NCBI GenBank assembly: GCA_028276475.1
Contig: JAPYWH010000003.1
Coordinates: 1 to 64,000 of the forward strand
From: Thermocrinis sp.
Lineage (GTDB): Bacteria > Aquificota > Aquificia > Aquificales > Aquificaceae
Direction of reading: 5' to 3'
Length of the DNA: 64,000 nucleotides
Made by a program: the position numbers and the translations under genes. The notes beneath the pieces were generated by a model. It was not told the DNA's origin. It saw only the letters and a program-made list of their open reading frames with translations, and made no database searches. Each line of letters begins with the position of its first letter. Positions within the stretch are counted from its first letter, which is position 1. Below are positions 1-10,408 of this stretch, piece after piece.

Positions 1-543
1 GTGAGCAAATACATAAAGAACGAAGACGAATACTTTGCTAAAAAGGAGGAAATTTTAAGAAAGACCAAAAACTACATACAGGAGCTCTTGGGAAGGGAAG
101 TGGAACTCTTCATAAACACCGCAGACAAAAAGGGTAGCGTTTATATAACCGTCACGGGCACCTCAGCGGAGCAGGGGGACGATGGACAGGTAGGCAGGGG
201 CAACAGGGTTAATGGTCTCATCACTCCCTACAGACCCATGAGCTTGGAAGCGGCGGCGGGTAAAAACCCAATATCCCACATAGGTAAGATCTACAACACA
301 GTAGCCAATGAGATCAGCAAAAGGGTAGTAAAAGAGATCGAAGAGGTTGAGGAAGCGTACTGCTACATTGTTTCCCAGATAGGTAAGCCTATCAACGAAC
401 CACAGGTCTTGGATGTGAAAATAAGGACGAAGAGGAACCTAAGCGCCATCCAAGAGCTTGCAAGGAAAATAGCGGAGGAAGAGCTGGAGCGTATGCCAGA
501 TGTCTGGAAGGGCTTTTTGGAGCGTAGATACTCTGTAGCCTAA
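1..543 (+). CDS. Archaeal-type S-adenosylmethionine synthetase, C-terminal part (5' end truncated by window edge)
   Basis: ORF 1..543; motifs GDDGQVGRGNRVNGLITPYRPMSLEAAAGKNPISHIGKIYN typical of archaeal-type MAT. Confidence 0.9.
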   Translation: MSKYIKNEDEYFAKKEEILRKTKNYIQELLGREVELFINTADKKGSVYITVTGTSAEQGDDGQVGRGNRVNGLITPYRPMSLEAAAGKNPISHIGKIYNTVANEISKRVVKEIEEVEEAYCYIVSQIGKPINEPQVLDVKIRTKRNLSAIQELARKIAEEELERMPDVWKGFLERRYSVA

Positions 544-1043
544 GACTTTAGCTTCCTTTGACATTTTTCGCAGAAAAACCTGCCCTTTTGGTCTACCTCA
601 AGGACGGAGTTTGAAAAGTTCATAACACAGCGGGGGCTATTGCAATGCAAAAGTCCAAAGGTGTGCCCAAGCTCGTGGTTGAGCTCTTTAAAAGTCCTTT
701 CAAAAAACAATTTTTCGTCGGGAGTTTTTAGTCTGTGGATGCTAACAAGGGCACACCTGCCGTTTAATTCTCCCACTCCAAAGACAAAGTTCAAGCCTTC
801 TTCGTAAAGGTCTACATCAGTTATACCCACCACCTTTAGCATGTTGGGTAAATGCACTGCCTTTATGCGTTCTAAAAGTTTGCTGGCGGAGAACTGTCCT
901 CTATGTGGGTTGTAGGCGCTCTTGTAATAGACGGGGACATCCGAAATCCGGACCTCAAAGCCAAAGACATCCTTTACGTTTTTCGCACACGCAAGCAAAA
1001 GTCTCTTTTCCACAGAGCCCACCGCAATGAGGTAGATGAACAT
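540..1043 (-). CDS. Archaemetzincin-family zinc metalloprotease
   Basis: HELGHTFGLLHC...CVMNFS...C..C zinc-protease motif plus Cys pairs typical of archaemetzincin. Confidence 0.85.
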   Translation of the reverse strand: MFIYLIAVGSVEKRLLLACAKNVKDVFGFEVRISDVPVYYKSAYNPHRGQFSASKLLERIKAVHLPNMLKVVGITDVDLYEEGLNFVFGVGELNGRCALVSIHRLKTPDEKLFFERTFKELNHELGHTFGLLHCNSPRCVMNFSNSVLEVDQKGRFFCEKCQRKLKS

Positions 1044-1072
1044 TGGGTTTCTAGTTTAAAATAAATAGCCCT

Positions 1073-2374
1073 GTGGAGGTCAAGGTAGGTATCGTTGGGT
1101 GCGGGGTAGTAGGAACTGGCACCGTTGCCCTGCTTTTGGAAAACGCAAAGGTCATTGAGGAAAAAACTGGCATCAAGCTTTCCATAAGCAAGGTGGCGGA
1201 CAAGGACTGGAGCAGACCTCGGGAGTACGAGGTGCCCTCCACCCTAAGGACCACTGATTATAGAGAAGTTATAGAAAGCTCGGACATAGTGGTGGAGCTC
1301 GTTGGGGGCAAAGACTTTGCCAAAAGGCTCCTCTTGGAAGCCCTTGAGAAGGGAAAGCATGTAGTCACTGCCAACAAGCATCTGCTGGCAGAGGATGGAG
1401 AAGAAATATTCAAAAAAGCCAAGGAAAAAGGGCTTATGGTGGGCTTTGAGGCGTCGGTGGGTGGTGGGATACCCATAATAAAAGCACTGAGAGAAGGGCT
1501 TGTGGGAAACAGGGTACAGAATATCTACGGCATCCTTAACGGCACCACCAACTACATACTTACCCAAATGTTAGAGCAGGATGTTAGCTTTAACACTGCC
1601 CTTAAGAGGGCTCAGGAGCTGGGATACGCAGAGGCGGACCCTTCTTTGGACATAGACGGCTGGGATTCTGCCCATAAGATAACCCTTTTAGCCTTCGTTG
1701 GCTTTGGAAAACTCTTTCCCTTTGAAGAAGTCTATGTGGAAGGCATAAGGAACATAGACCTTTTGGATGTGGAGCTGGGCAAAGATCTGGGCTATACTTT
1801 GAAGCTCTTAGCCATAGCCAAAAGGACGGATTCAGAGGTTGAACTGAGGGTGCATCCCACCTTTATTCCCTCCGATAATCCTTTGGCTAAGGTCTCGGAT
1901 GTTTATAATGCAGTTTTGGTGGAGGGAGATTTTGTGGGGAAAACCATGTTCTATGGAAGGGGTGCAGGCTCAAGACCTACCGCCTCTGCGGTGGTGTCGG
2001 ACATAGTGGATATTGCCAAAAGTATAGGCTCCTGCAAGAGTCAAAGCTTGTTTTGGGAGAGCAAAGAAGAGCTTAGAATAAACAAAAACTTTTACAGCAG
2101 GTATTATCTGAGGTTTGATGTGCCCGATAGGCCGGGGGTGCTGGCAAAGATCGCAAGCGTTTTGGCAGAATATCAGATCAGCATAGCATCCGTTTTGCAA
2201 AAGGAAAAGGTCTGCAAGGTGGCGGGCAGAGAGGGGCAACCCATAGTGCCACTTGTGATCCTCACCCACAAAGCCTATGAGATGGACATGCAAAGGGCTA
2301 TTGGGGAAATCCAACAGCTACCCGTTGTTGAGGGAAAGCCTGTTATCATAAGAGTTGAGGAGGAAGCCTATTGA
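1073..2374 (+). CDS. hom: Homoserine dehydrogenase (GTG start)
   Basis: GxGxVGxG NAD-binding N-terminus, GGGIPIIKALREGL, GILNGTTNYILT, C-terminal ACT domain. Confidence 0.95.
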   Translation: MEVKVGIVGCGVVGTGTVALLLENAKVIEEKTGIKLSISKVADKDWSRPREYEVPSTLRTTDYREVIESSDIVVELVGGKDFAKRLLLEALEKGKHVVTANKHLLAEDGEEIFKKAKEKGLMVGFEASVGGGIPIIKALREGLVGNRVQNIYGILNGTTNYILTQMLEQDVSFNTALKRAQELGYAEADPSLDIDGWDSAHKITLLAFVGFGKLFPFEEVYVEGIRNIDLLDVELGKDLGYTLKLLAIAKRTDSEVELRVHPTFIPSDNPLAKVSDVYNAVLVEGDFVGKTMFYGRGAGSRPTASAVVSDIVDIAKSIGSCKSQSLFWESKEELRINKNFYSRYYLRFDVPDRPGVLAKIASVLAEYQISIASVLQKEKVCKVAGREGQPIVPLVILTHKAYEMDMQRAIGEIQQLPVVEGKPVIIRVEEEAY

Positions 2375-3039
2375 AGCTTTTGGCACCCTCAATACTGTCT
2401 GCGGACTTTTACAGGCTTGGCGAGCAGATAGAGGCGGTTATCAAGGGCGGTGCAGACCTTTTGCACTTTGATGTAATGGACGGACACTTTGTGCCTAACA
2501 TAACCTTTGGACCCGTAGTTCTTGAGAGCATAAAAAAACATTGCAATGTTCCCTTAGATGCCCATCTGATGATAGAGAACGTGGATAAGTACATTCCTGA
2601 ATTTATAAAGGCTGGGGCAGACATGGTTAGCATACACATAGAGAATAGCTATCATATCCACCGTTCCATAGAGCTTATAAAGAGTCTTGGCGCAAAGGCG
2701 GGAGTGGTGATAAACCCTGGAACTCCTCTTTCCCTTTTAGAGGAGGTGCTCCACTATGTGGATTTTGTGCTTTTGATGTCGGTAAATCCGGGCTTTGGAG
2801 GACAAAAATTCATCCCAAGGTCTTTGGAGAGATTAAGAAGATTAAGGGAGATGGTAAACGCCATCAATCCCAAGGTGCTTATTGAAATAGACGGAGGCAT
2901 AAAAGAAGAAAACCTTTTAGAGGTGGCAAGGGCTGGTGCGGACATTTTGGTGGTGGGCTCGGGCATCTTTGCCTATCAGGATGTTCAAGCCCAAACGAGA
3001 AAATTGAAAAATCTTCTTATCTCTTCAGAGGCGCTGTGA
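2371..3039 (+). CDS. rpe: Ribulose-phosphate 3-epimerase (TTG start)
   Basis: LAPSILSADF, HFDVMDGHFVPNITFGP, MSVNPGFGGQKFI. Confidence 0.95.
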   Translation: MKLLAPSILSADFYRLGEQIEAVIKGGADLLHFDVMDGHFVPNITFGPVVLESIKKHCNVPLDAHLMIENVDKYIPEFIKAGADMVSIHIENSYHIHRSIELIKSLGAKAGVVINPGTPLSLLEEVLHYVDFVLLMSVNPGFGGQKFIPRSLERLRRLREMVNAINPKVLIEIDGGIKEENLLEVARAGADILVVGSGIFAYQDVQAQTRKLKNLLISSEAL

Positions 3040-5047
3040 GCCTTTGCAGGTCAAAGAGGTTAAAGGTTAAATACAGCTCCTTTATGTATCTACCTTTTGT
3101 ACCGTCGTAGTTGTCCCTTGCCAACAGTCCCAAGCTCCAACAGGCACCTCTATAATCAACGCTTGCCTGTCTTACAAGGTCTTTGCCTATTCTGTTATCC
3201 CTTGTTAAAAGAAGACCAAAGACCGCTGGACCGTAGGAGGTACTAAAGCTCAAATTTGTTTGGTCGGAGGTTCTCTGTTTTAGCAGGTTTCTTGCAGTTT
3301 GGTAGCCTAAGGTCAAGCTAGCTTGTTTGTATCCCAGGCTAAGGCTGTTGCTTGTTCTCAGAGGGAAACCTCCCTCTATGTCGTATAGGCTATCGGTGGT
3401 CAGGCTCACGCCCTCAAAAGGCTTCAAAGAGACGATGACCCTTATAGGTAGCAGTTTTCTGTCTGCGGTTATGCCTTCGTAGGTATACTTTCCAAGGTAA
3501 TTGTAAGCGGAGCTGACATATAGGTTTAAAAACTCCCTGTCTTTGTAGCCCATACCGCTTGTCCATAGGGCATCAAGCTGGCTCGTTTTGTTAAGTTGGT
3601 CTATGTTGTCAAACCTCGGATTGTTAAAGTCCTTTTCTCTAAAGCTATAACCTACCTTTAGAAAGTTCTTAAACTTAAAGTTCCCCGCTTGCAGGTCAAA
3701 AACAAAGGGCACGCTCTCTGAAAAATAGAGGCTAGATACGGTTTCTTTGTAGCCCTGTTGGTTCAAGCCAAAATAGTAAAGGTTTTCAAAGACAAGGTTA
3801 GAGTAAAAAACTCTCCCAAAAAGTTTTTTTGGGATTGAAAGCTCCGGAAATAGTGCGAGCCTTTGACCCCTTAATCCCTCCTCTCTGTAAAAGTTGGTGT
3901 AAGAGGAAAAAAGGCTAAAAAATATGGGTCCCCAAAGCTGTTGGGACTTCCAATAGAGGGCAATTTCCGGCAGTTTTTGTAGTGTGCCTTTGTTGTTGGG
4001 TGAAGTGGTGTCATAAAAGTGTTTGGCTTCAAAGGTTATCAGGAATCTCTCAAAATCCTTTTTGTAGTCTACATAGGAGGTAAGGTATGGAACCGTTCTT
4101 TCCCTTGCCCTGAGGTAAGTGTCTTCTAAAAAGTAAGGGTCGGAGATGGTGTCCAAGCCTGCCTTGAAATTCCCAAGGTCTAAACTCATCTGAATTCTGT
4201 ATCTGTTTTCTCTGAAGGTAGTAAGGTCCCTACCTTCCCACCACTTATCAGGGGGTGTAGGTTCTTTGTAGTAAGAAACTTTAAACTGCAGGTCATCCTC
4301 CTTGAAAAATGCCTGCCTGTATTCTACGGAAAAGCCTTTGGCTTGTTTGTCCCTTAGGTCTATGGTTAAGGTGGCGTCTTTGTCCTTGGATATAGCCCAA
4401 TATATAGGCTGTTGGTAGATAAAGCTGTTGAAGGTGTTCGATCCCACAGTTGGGAGCAAAAGTCCAGACCTCCTCTCACCCACCGGATAGGCAAAGATGG
4501 GAAGGTAGGCAAAGGGAACTCTAAAGAGCCTTAGAGAGTTGTTTTCGGAGATTACATATTTTTGGTCTATGCGTGCCTTGGAAAAACAAAGAACCATTTC
4601 TTTTCTATCTGGAGGACATGTGGTTATCTCTCCATCTTTAACCGTGTATGTGTCTCCTTCCATTTCTGCTTTCTCAGCTTTAAAGTAGAACTTTTGGAAC
4701 CTACCCTCTGCGTTCAAAAAGTAGCCCACCTTTTTATCAAGGTCTATGTATGCGTAAGAGCCTTTTTTTACTTCAAGCTTTCCATCGGTAGACTTAACAT
4801 ACACATTTCCCTCTGCGATGATCTCTTTAGTTTGGGGATTGTATCTTACCTTGTCTGCCTTTATGTAGTAGTTCTCGTAATAGACCTCCACCTCTTCCCT
4901 TGCGACGAGCGTGCCATCGGGTTCACGCTCCAGGTATCTGGAAAGAACTTCTACACCAAAGGTCAAACTAAAGCACAGCAAAAACAGAACAAAAAGCACT
5001 CTAAAATTATACATATCAGGGTTTTGAGGCTTTTTACGAAAAAGCAC
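3017..5047 (-). CDS. lptD: LPS assembly outer membrane protein LptD
   Basis: OstA-like N-terminus (NVYVKSTDGKLEVKKGSYAYID), CPPDRKEMVLCFSKARIDQ, VPFAYLPIFAYPVGERRSGLLLP, beta-barrel C-terminus. Confidence 0.9.
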   Translation of the reverse strand: MLFRKKPQNPDMYNFRVLFVLFLLCFSLTFGVEVLSRYLEREPDGTLVAREEVEVYYENYYIKADKVRYNPQTKEIIAEGNVYVKSTDGKLEVKKGSYAYIDLDKKVGYFLNAEGRFQKFYFKAEKAEMEGDTYTVKDGEITTCPPDRKEMVLCFSKARIDQKYVISENNSLRLFRVPFAYLPIFAYPVGERRSGLLLPTVGSNTFNSFIYQQPIYWAISKDKDATLTIDLRDKQAKGFSVEYRQAFFKEDDLQFKVSYYKEPTPPDKWWEGRDLTTFRENRYRIQMSLDLGNFKAGLDTISDPYFLEDTYLRARERTVPYLTSYVDYKKDFERFLITFEAKHFYDTTSPNNKGTLQKLPEIALYWKSQQLWGPIFFSLFSSYTNFYREEGLRGQRLALFPELSIPKKLFGRVFYSNLVFENLYYFGLNQQGYKETVSSLYFSESVPFVFDLQAGNFKFKNFLKVGYSFREKDFNNPRFDNIDQLNKTSQLDALWTSGMGYKDREFLNLYVSSAYNYLGKYTYEGITADRKLLPIRVIVSLKPFEGVSLTTDSLYDIEGGFPLRTSNSLSLGYKQASLTLGYQTARNLLKQRTSDQTNLSFSTSYGPAVFGLLLTRDNRIGKDLVRQASVDYRGACWSLGLLARDNYDGTKGRYIKELYLTFNLFDLQRLTAPLKR

Positions 5048-5182
5048 GGAGGTATAGAAATTTATAGGAGGTTTCCTCCTTCCCTTTTTATTAAGCCCTT
5101 CAAAAGCCTTTTTATCCTTTTAAAGAGGAGGTTAAACTTAGAAGTCCAGTCCTAAGGATAAATAAGTCAAAGGAGGTTCTCC

Positions 5183-7483
5183 ATGAAGGTAGTCAAACGG
5201 GCGGGTGTGTTGGAAGATCTTGATATTGGAAAGATAAGGATTGTTATAGACTTTGCTTGCAAGGGCTTGAGGGTGGACCCACTTGAACTGGAGATGGATG
5301 CACAGATACAGTTCAGAGATGGCATAACCACCAAGGAGATTCAGCAATTGCTTATCAGAACAGCTGCGGAGAAGGTCTCTGCAGAAAACCCTGATTGGAC
5401 TTACGTTGCCGCAAGGCTTTTGCTTTACGACCTTTACAAGGATGTGGGGCATCTCAGGGGCTATAAAGTCAAGGACAAAATCAACGGCAAATACAAACCC
5501 TACAATCCTGAAAGCTTTTATGAGCTTATAAAAACCTATACAGAGAGAGGTATATACGGAGAGTATTTGCTTGAAAACTACACAAAGGAGGAGATTGACC
5601 AGCTTGCCCGCTATATTGACCCAGACAGGGACCTTCTCTGGACCTACACGGGCATAAAGGTGCTTTTTGACAGATATTTGGTTAGGGACGAAGAGGGGAG
5701 GGTGATTGAACTTCCGCAGGAGATGTATATGCTGATTGCCATGACCTTGGCGATCCCAGAAAGGAAAGAAGAGAGGCTAAACTGGGCAAAGACCTTTTAT
5801 GACTTGCAGTCTCTCCATCTCATCTCTTTGGCTACGCCCACGTTGATGAACGCAAGGCGTCCTTACACTCAGCTATCTTCCTGCTTTGTTTTGACGGTGG
5901 ATGACGACCTTTATGACATTTTTGACAACGTGAAGAAGGCTGGGATGATCTCTAAGTTTGCGGGTGGGCTTGGCATATACCTTGGAAAGATAAGGGCAAC
6001 GGGTGCCCCCATAAGAAAATTCAAGGGTGCAAGCAGTGGAGTTTTGCCTGTGGTGAAGATTATCAACGATGTGATGGTGTATGTGGATCAGCTTGGGATG
6101 AGGAAGGGAAGTGCGTCAATCACGCTGGATATATGGCACAAGGATGTTTTGGACTTTTTGGAGGTCAAAACCAACGTGGGCGATGAGAGAAAGAAAGCCC
6201 ACGATATACACCCTGCCATCTCCATCCCAGACCTTTTCATGAAAAGGCTAAAAGAAAACCGCAAATGGACGCTTTTTGACCCTTACTGGTGCAAGAACGT
6301 CCGAGATGGCAAAAACTTGGAAGACTTTTACGGAGAGGAGTTTGAAGAGATTTACCTAAAGCTGGAAAGAGAACTCCCAGACTACGCAAAGAGGGAAATT
6401 TCCGCCTTTGAACTGTGGAAGAGATTACTAACAGTTGTCTTTGAAACGGGAGAACCTTACATATTCTTCAGGGATACTGCAAATAGGTTAAACCCTAACA
6501 AGCACTGCGGTATGGTCTATTCCTCAAATCTTTGCCACGAGATAGTGCAAAATCAAAGCGTATCAACTCATATTTCAGAAACCCTCTCAGAAGATGGCAC
6601 TATAACCCATGCGAAGAAGTCTGGGGATGTGGTGGTGTGTAATCTGGGTTCTATAAACCTTGGCAAAGTTTGGAAAAAAGAGGACTTGGAAAGGGTTGTT
6701 CCTATCCTCGTGCGAATGCTGGACAATGTGATAGAAATGAACTTTTATGCCATAAAGGAAGCGGAATATACCAACAAACGCTACAGGGCAATAGGCATAG
6801 GTGTTAGCAACTACCACTACTGCCTTGTGAAAAACGGAATTCCTTGGGAGTCAGACCAGCACCTCAGGTTTGCAAACAGTCTTTTTGAGAGGATAGCTTA
6901 CTATGCCATAAAGGGTTCAATGGAACTTGCAAAAGAAAGGGGCAAATATCCGCTTTTTGATGGGTCAGACTGGAGTAAGGGCATATTCTTTGGAAGGACG
7001 CCAGAAGAAAACCAAAGGCTTTCTCAGGAAAACGGAAACAACTTTGATTGGACAAAATTGGCAGAGGAGGTTAAAAGGAATGGGATGAGAAATGCCTATT
7101 TACTGGCGCCCATGCCCACTGGTTCTACTTCTTTGATAGTGGGCGCTACTCCTTCCATAGACCCGATCTTTGCCAAATTCTACAAAGAGGAAAACATGTC
7201 TGGCATTTTGCCTCAAGTTCCGCCCGAGGTGGATAAATACTTTTGGCACTATAAATCTGCCTATAACATAGACCAAGAGTGGATCGTCCGTGCGGCGGCG
7301 GAGCGTCAGAAGTGGATAGACCAATCCCAAAGCTTGAACTTGTTTATTGACCCTGAAAAGATAGACGGTCCTACCCTCTCTAAGCTTTACACCTTGGCTT
7401 GGGAACTTGGGCTAAAGACCATATACTACTGCAGGAGTAAATCTATGACGGATATAGAGGAATGCGAAAGCTGTACAACATAG
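5183..7483 (+). CDS. nrdA: Ribonucleoside-diphosphate reductase, alpha subunit
   Basis: ATP-cone N-terminus, [12 protein letters not shown]...[38 protein letters not shown]-terminal CESC; Shine-Dalgarno AAAGGAGG upstream. Confidence 0.95.
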   Translation: MKVVKRAGVLEDLDIGKIRIVIDFACKGLRVDPLELEMDAQIQFRDGITTKEIQQLLIRTAAEKVSAENPDWTYVAARLLLYDLYKDVGHLRGYKVKDKINGKYKPYNPESFYELIKTYTERGIYGEYLLENYTKEEIDQLARYIDPDRDLLWTYTGIKVLFDRYLVRDEEGRVIELPQEMYMLIAMTLAIPERKEERLNWAKTFYDLQSLHLISLATPTLMNARRPYTQLSSCFVLTVDDDLYDIFDNVKKAGMISKFAGGLGIYLGKIRATGAPIRKFKGASSGVLPVVKIINDVMVYVDQLGMRKGSASITLDIWHKDVLDFLEVKTNVGDERKKAHDIHPAISIPDLFMKRLKENRKWTLFDPYWCKNVRDGKNLEDFYGEEFEEIYLKLERELPDYAKREISAFELWKRLLTVVFETGEPYIFFRDTANRLNPNKHCGMVYSSNLCHEIVQNQSVSTHISETLSEDGTITHAKKSGDVVVCNLGSINLGKVWKKEDLERVVPILVRMLDNVIEMNFYAIKEAEYTNKRYRAIGIGVSNYHYCLVKNGIPWESDQHLRFANSLFERIAYYAIKGSMELAKERGKYPLFDGSDWSKGIFFGRTPEENQRLSQENGNNFDWTKLAEEVKRNGMRNAYLLAPMPTGSTSLIVGATPSIDPIFAKFYKEENMSGILPQVPPEVDKYFWHYKSAYNIDQEWIVRAAAERQKWIDQSQSLNLFIDPEKIDGPTLSKLYTLAWELGLKTIYYCRSKSMTDIEECESCTT

Positions 7484-8100
7484 AGTTGGTGATCTTTGAC
7501 CTTGATGGCACCCTCATTGACTCTGCGGAGGACATAGCCCTCCATGTGGGTCGTGTTTATAGAGAGCTCAAGGGCAGGGATGTGCCCGCCGATGAGGTTA
7601 AAAGGAACATAGGAGACGGTGCCCGAAGCCTTTTGGCAAACTTCTTTCAGGGGCAGGAGTTAGAAAAAGCCCTGGAGAGGTTTTTACAATACTACATTTC
7701 AGAACCCGTAATACACACCAAACCCTACGAAGGATTAGTGGAGACCTTGGAGGGCTTGAAGGAAAGGGGAATACTTTTAGCTGTTGCTACCAACAAGCCA
7801 CACGACATAACTCTGGAGGTGCTAAAAAGGCTGAAAATGCTCCACTACTTTGACGAGGTGCTGGGCGCGGACCTATTACCGGAGAAAAAGCCTTCTCCTT
7901 TGCCTCTGTTGGAAATAGCCAAACGTTTGGGAGTTTCCCCTGAGCTTAGCCTAATGGTGGGAGACTCAGAAAACGATATTCTGGCGGGAAGGAGGGCTGG
8001 CATGCTAACTGCCCATGTCCGTTGGGGATACAAAACTCCCCAGAGCCCACCGGACTATCATTTAAACCATCCCAAAGACCTTTTGCACGTAATTGACTGA
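7462..8100 (+). CDS. gph: Phosphoglycolate phosphatase-like HAD hydrolase
   Basis: [38 protein letters not shown]; overlaps nrdA 3' end. Confidence 0.88.
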   Translation: MRKLYNIELVIFDLDGTLIDSAEDIALHVGRVYRELKGRDVPADEVKRNIGDGARSLLANFFQGQELEKALERFLQYYISEPVIHTKPYEGLVETLEGLKERGILLAVATNKPHDITLEVLKRLKMLHYFDEVLGADLLPEKKPSPLPLLEIAKRLGVSPELSLMVGDSENDILAGRRAGMLTAHVRWGYKTPQSPPDYHLNHPKDLLHVID

Positions 8101-8119
8101 CTGGTCGGTATGTTATAAT
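8093..8119 (+). promoter_or_regulatory. Sigma70-like promoter of the efflux operon (TTGACT-N15-TATAAT)
   Basis: Hexamers 8093-8098 and 8114-8119; ATG at 8130. Confidence 0.55.
8096..8109. promoter_or_regulatory. Candidate TetR-family operator (ACTGACTGGTCGGT, imperfect palindrome ACnGACnnGTCnGT)
   Basis: 10 of 14 positions symmetric; lies between TTGACT (8093-8098) and TATAAT (8114-8119) ahead of an operon that contains a tetR gene. Confidence 0.5.
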
Positions 8120-8129
8120 TTTGCCCAAC

Positions 8130-9179
8130 ATGTGGGCACTTCTTTTAAGTTTGGTTTTTTTGTTTGCCTGCGGAAAGAAGGAACAAAAACCCCAAGGGCA
8201 AAGAACACAAAAACCTGTGGTAATAACCACCTACGCAGTCTCAAGCCAGGAGGTGGAGGAATATTACACCACAAAGGGCTACTTTGAGTCTCCTCAGGAT
8301 ATAGTTCTTAAGCCAGAAGTAAGCGGGAGGGTTGCCCAGCTTTATGTGGAAGAGGGTGCCTTTGTAAGGGCAGGACAGCCCCTTTTAAAGATAGACCCCT
8401 CTGAATATGAAAACACCCTCAGACAGCTTCAGGCACAGCTCTCTCAGGCAAAGGTCAACTACGAAAACCAGAGGGCTATAGTTGAGAGAAGAAAGATGCT
8501 TTTTGAGAAGGAGCTGATCGCAAAGGAAGAGTATGACAACGCCTTGGCACAGCTCAGGTCCCAGGAGGAGCTTTTGAGAGCCATAAATTCTCAGATAGCC
8601 AACGCCCAGCTTATGGTTTCAAAGACTGTCCTTAGGGCACCATTTTCTGGCTACATTGCCCAGCGTTTTGTAAGTGTGGGGGACTATCTGACTCCCCAGT
8701 CTCAAACCTTTAGGCTTGTATCCTTGAACCCCCTTAGGGTGGTCTTTCAGGTTCCTCAAGAGCTGGTAGCCTTTGGCAAGGTGGGTAGGATGGTGGATTT
8801 GGAGGTGGAGGGTGTGGGAACGGTAAAGGGACGGGTGGTCTTTGTGTCTCCCACCGCAGACCAAAACAGGCTCTTGACCCTAAAGGCGCTGGTGGATAAC
8901 AGAGAGAACCTGATAAAGCCGGGCATGTATGCCTTGGTTAAACTGCCCACTCAGAAGGTTTCTGCCTTTGTGGTTCCCGAGAGGGCTGTTGTTCTGAGGG
9001 GCACCAAAAAGATCGTGTGGAAAGTGGAGGGGCAAAAAGTTATGCCAGTGGAGGTGCAGGTCCTAAGGCAAAAAGATGGAAAGGCATACATCAAGGCAGA
9101 CCTCAATAATGGCGATCAAATAGCCTTAGATAACGCCTTTTTACTCAGGGAAGGTGTTGCGGTGGAGATAAAGCGGTGA
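8130..9179 (+). CDS. Efflux periplasmic adaptor (membrane fusion protein), lipoprotein
   Basis: Lipobox FACGKK; VLKPEVSGRVAQLYVEEGAFVRAGQPLLKID, coiled coil, LRAPFSGYIAQRFVSVGDYL; ATG at 8130 preferred over TTG at 8121. Confidence 0.88.
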   Translation: MWALLLSLVFLFACGKKEQKPQGQRTQKPVVITTYAVSSQEVEEYYTTKGYFESPQDIVLKPEVSGRVAQLYVEEGAFVRAGQPLLKIDPSEYENTLRQLQAQLSQAKVNYENQRAIVERRKMLFEKELIAKEEYDNALAQLRSQEELLRAINSQIANAQLMVSKTVLRAPFSGYIAQRFVSVGDYLTPQSQTFRLVSLNPLRVVFQVPQELVAFGKVGRMVDLEVEGVGTVKGRVVFVSPTADQNRLLTLKALVDNRENLIKPGMYALVKLPTQKVSAFVVPERAVVLRGTKKIVWKVEGQKVMPVEVQVLRQKDGKAYIKADLNNGDQIALDNAFLLREGVAVEIKR

Positions 9180-10408
9180 GGGTGATAATACTTTTGCTTT
9201 TGGTTTTGGGTTTTGCGGGGGCTATTACCTTAGAGCAAGCCCTTGAGCTTGCCAAAGAGAAGGCAAACCAGATAAGGCTCTCAGAACTGGACATAAAAAA
9301 GGCGGAAGAAGAGATCAAGAGGGCAAGGGCTAGCATTCTACCACAGGTAAGCGTCTCCTACAACTACACCCACTTTGGGCAGGACTTAGCCTTGGGGTTC
9401 ACGCCCCACAACAGACAAAGCGCAGTCCTCCAGCTGAACCAGACCATCTTTAACAAACAGGTCTTTGAACTTATAAAGCTGGCAAACATCCAGAGGGAAC
9501 TTCAGAGCCTTATCAAAGAGGATGTGCAAAGAACATTGGAAAGTCAAGTGAAGGACCTATTCTATGGACTCTTATACAGAAAGGCAATTATAAAGCTTCA
9601 AGAGGAGAACGTTAATTACTGGGAGGAAAACTACAGAGTGGTCTCTGTCAAGTTTTCTGCGGGGGTGGTGCCTAAGGTGGAGCTGTTGAGGGCACAGTCC
9701 CAGCTTGAGCAGGCAAGGTCCCAGCTTGAGCAGGCAAAGGCGGATTATCTGAAAGCTTTGGAGAACTTCAAAGCCCTTTTAAAGCTTAATGGAAATGTGG
9801 AGCTGGAGGGCACACTGGAGCTAAAAGAGTTTAGTCTCAAGGAGGAGGAGCTCTTGCAGGCTTTAAAGGAGAAAAACTCAACCCTCAGGGTATCCAAGAA
9901 GGCGGTGGAGTTGGCACAGGGCACGGTGGAATTAAAAAGGGCACAAAACTTTCCCACAGTAAACGGCTTTGCCAACTATCAGGTATTCACGGGCAAAAGG
10001 TCTCCCGTTGGAGATACCGAATGGCTAAAGGGCTACTCCTTTGGAGTGAGCATCAACTACCTGATCTTTGACGGCTTTTCAAGGAAAGCGGAAATATCGG
10101 AGGCGGAGTTGGACCTTCTCAAACAGAGGGAGAACCTGTTGCAGTTAGAGTATGACCTTAGGGCAAGGTTAAGGGGCACACTACTTTCCATAAATTCCCT
10201 TCAGACTCAAATAAGGGCAGTGCAAAGTTCTTTGGAGTTTGCCAAGGAAGGCTTAAGGCTATCCACTGAAAGATACAAGCTGGGGGTGGGCAGTCAGTTG
10301 GAGCTCTTGGAGGCAAGGGCGAACTACAACAATCTCTTGGCAAACTACTATCTTCTTCTTTATCAGTATAACTCCTCCTTGGCAAGCTTGGAAAGGCTGA
10401 CCCAATGA
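9176..10408 (+). CDS. TolC-family outer membrane efflux protein
   Basis: Signal peptide, TLEQALELAKEKANQIRLSELDIKKAEEEI, RYKLGVGSQLELLEARANYNNL. Confidence 0.88.
   Translation: MRVIILLLLVLGFAGAITLEQALELAKEKANQIRLSELDIKKAEEEIKRARASILPQVSVSYNYTHFGQDLALGFTPHNRQSAVLQLNQTIFNKQVFELIKLANIQRELQSLIKEDVQRTLESQVKDLFYGLLYRKAIIKLQEENVNYWEENYRVVSVKFSAGVVPKVELLRAQSQLEQARSQLEQAKADYLKALENFKALLKLNGNVELEGTLELKEFSLKEEELLQALKEKNSTLRVSKKAVELAQGTVELKRAQNFPTVNGFANYQVFTGKRSPVGDTEWLKGYSFGVSINYLIFDGFSRKAEISEAELDLLKQRENLLQLEYDLRARLRGTLLSINSLQTQIRAVQSSLEFAKEGLRLSTERYKLGVGSQLELLEARANYNNLLANYYLLLYQYNSSLASLERLTQ
9698..9739 (+). repeat. Tandem 21-bp duplication (TCCCAGCTTGAGCAGGCAARG x2) inside the TolC-family gene
   Basis: Copies 9698-9718 and 9719-9739 differ at 1 of 21 positions; encodes SQLEQAR/SQLEQAK. 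Confidence 0.9.

Noticed and set aside
4562-5155. 197-aa plus-strand ORF antisense to lptD
   Set aside because: Low-complexity Phe/Leu/Val-rich translation opposite a well-supported lptD; typical spurious antisense ORF.
5183-7483. nrdA checked for an intein because inteins are known in ribonucleotide reductases of this lineage
   Set aside because: The reading frame is normal length (766 aa) with contiguous catalytic motifs and no intein splicing signature.
8619-8864. Minus-strand ORFs opposite the efflux adaptor (and similar shadows such as 11238..11660, 26355..26786, 28580..29314)
   Set aside because: All are antisense to clearly recognisable genes and show no recognisable domain.
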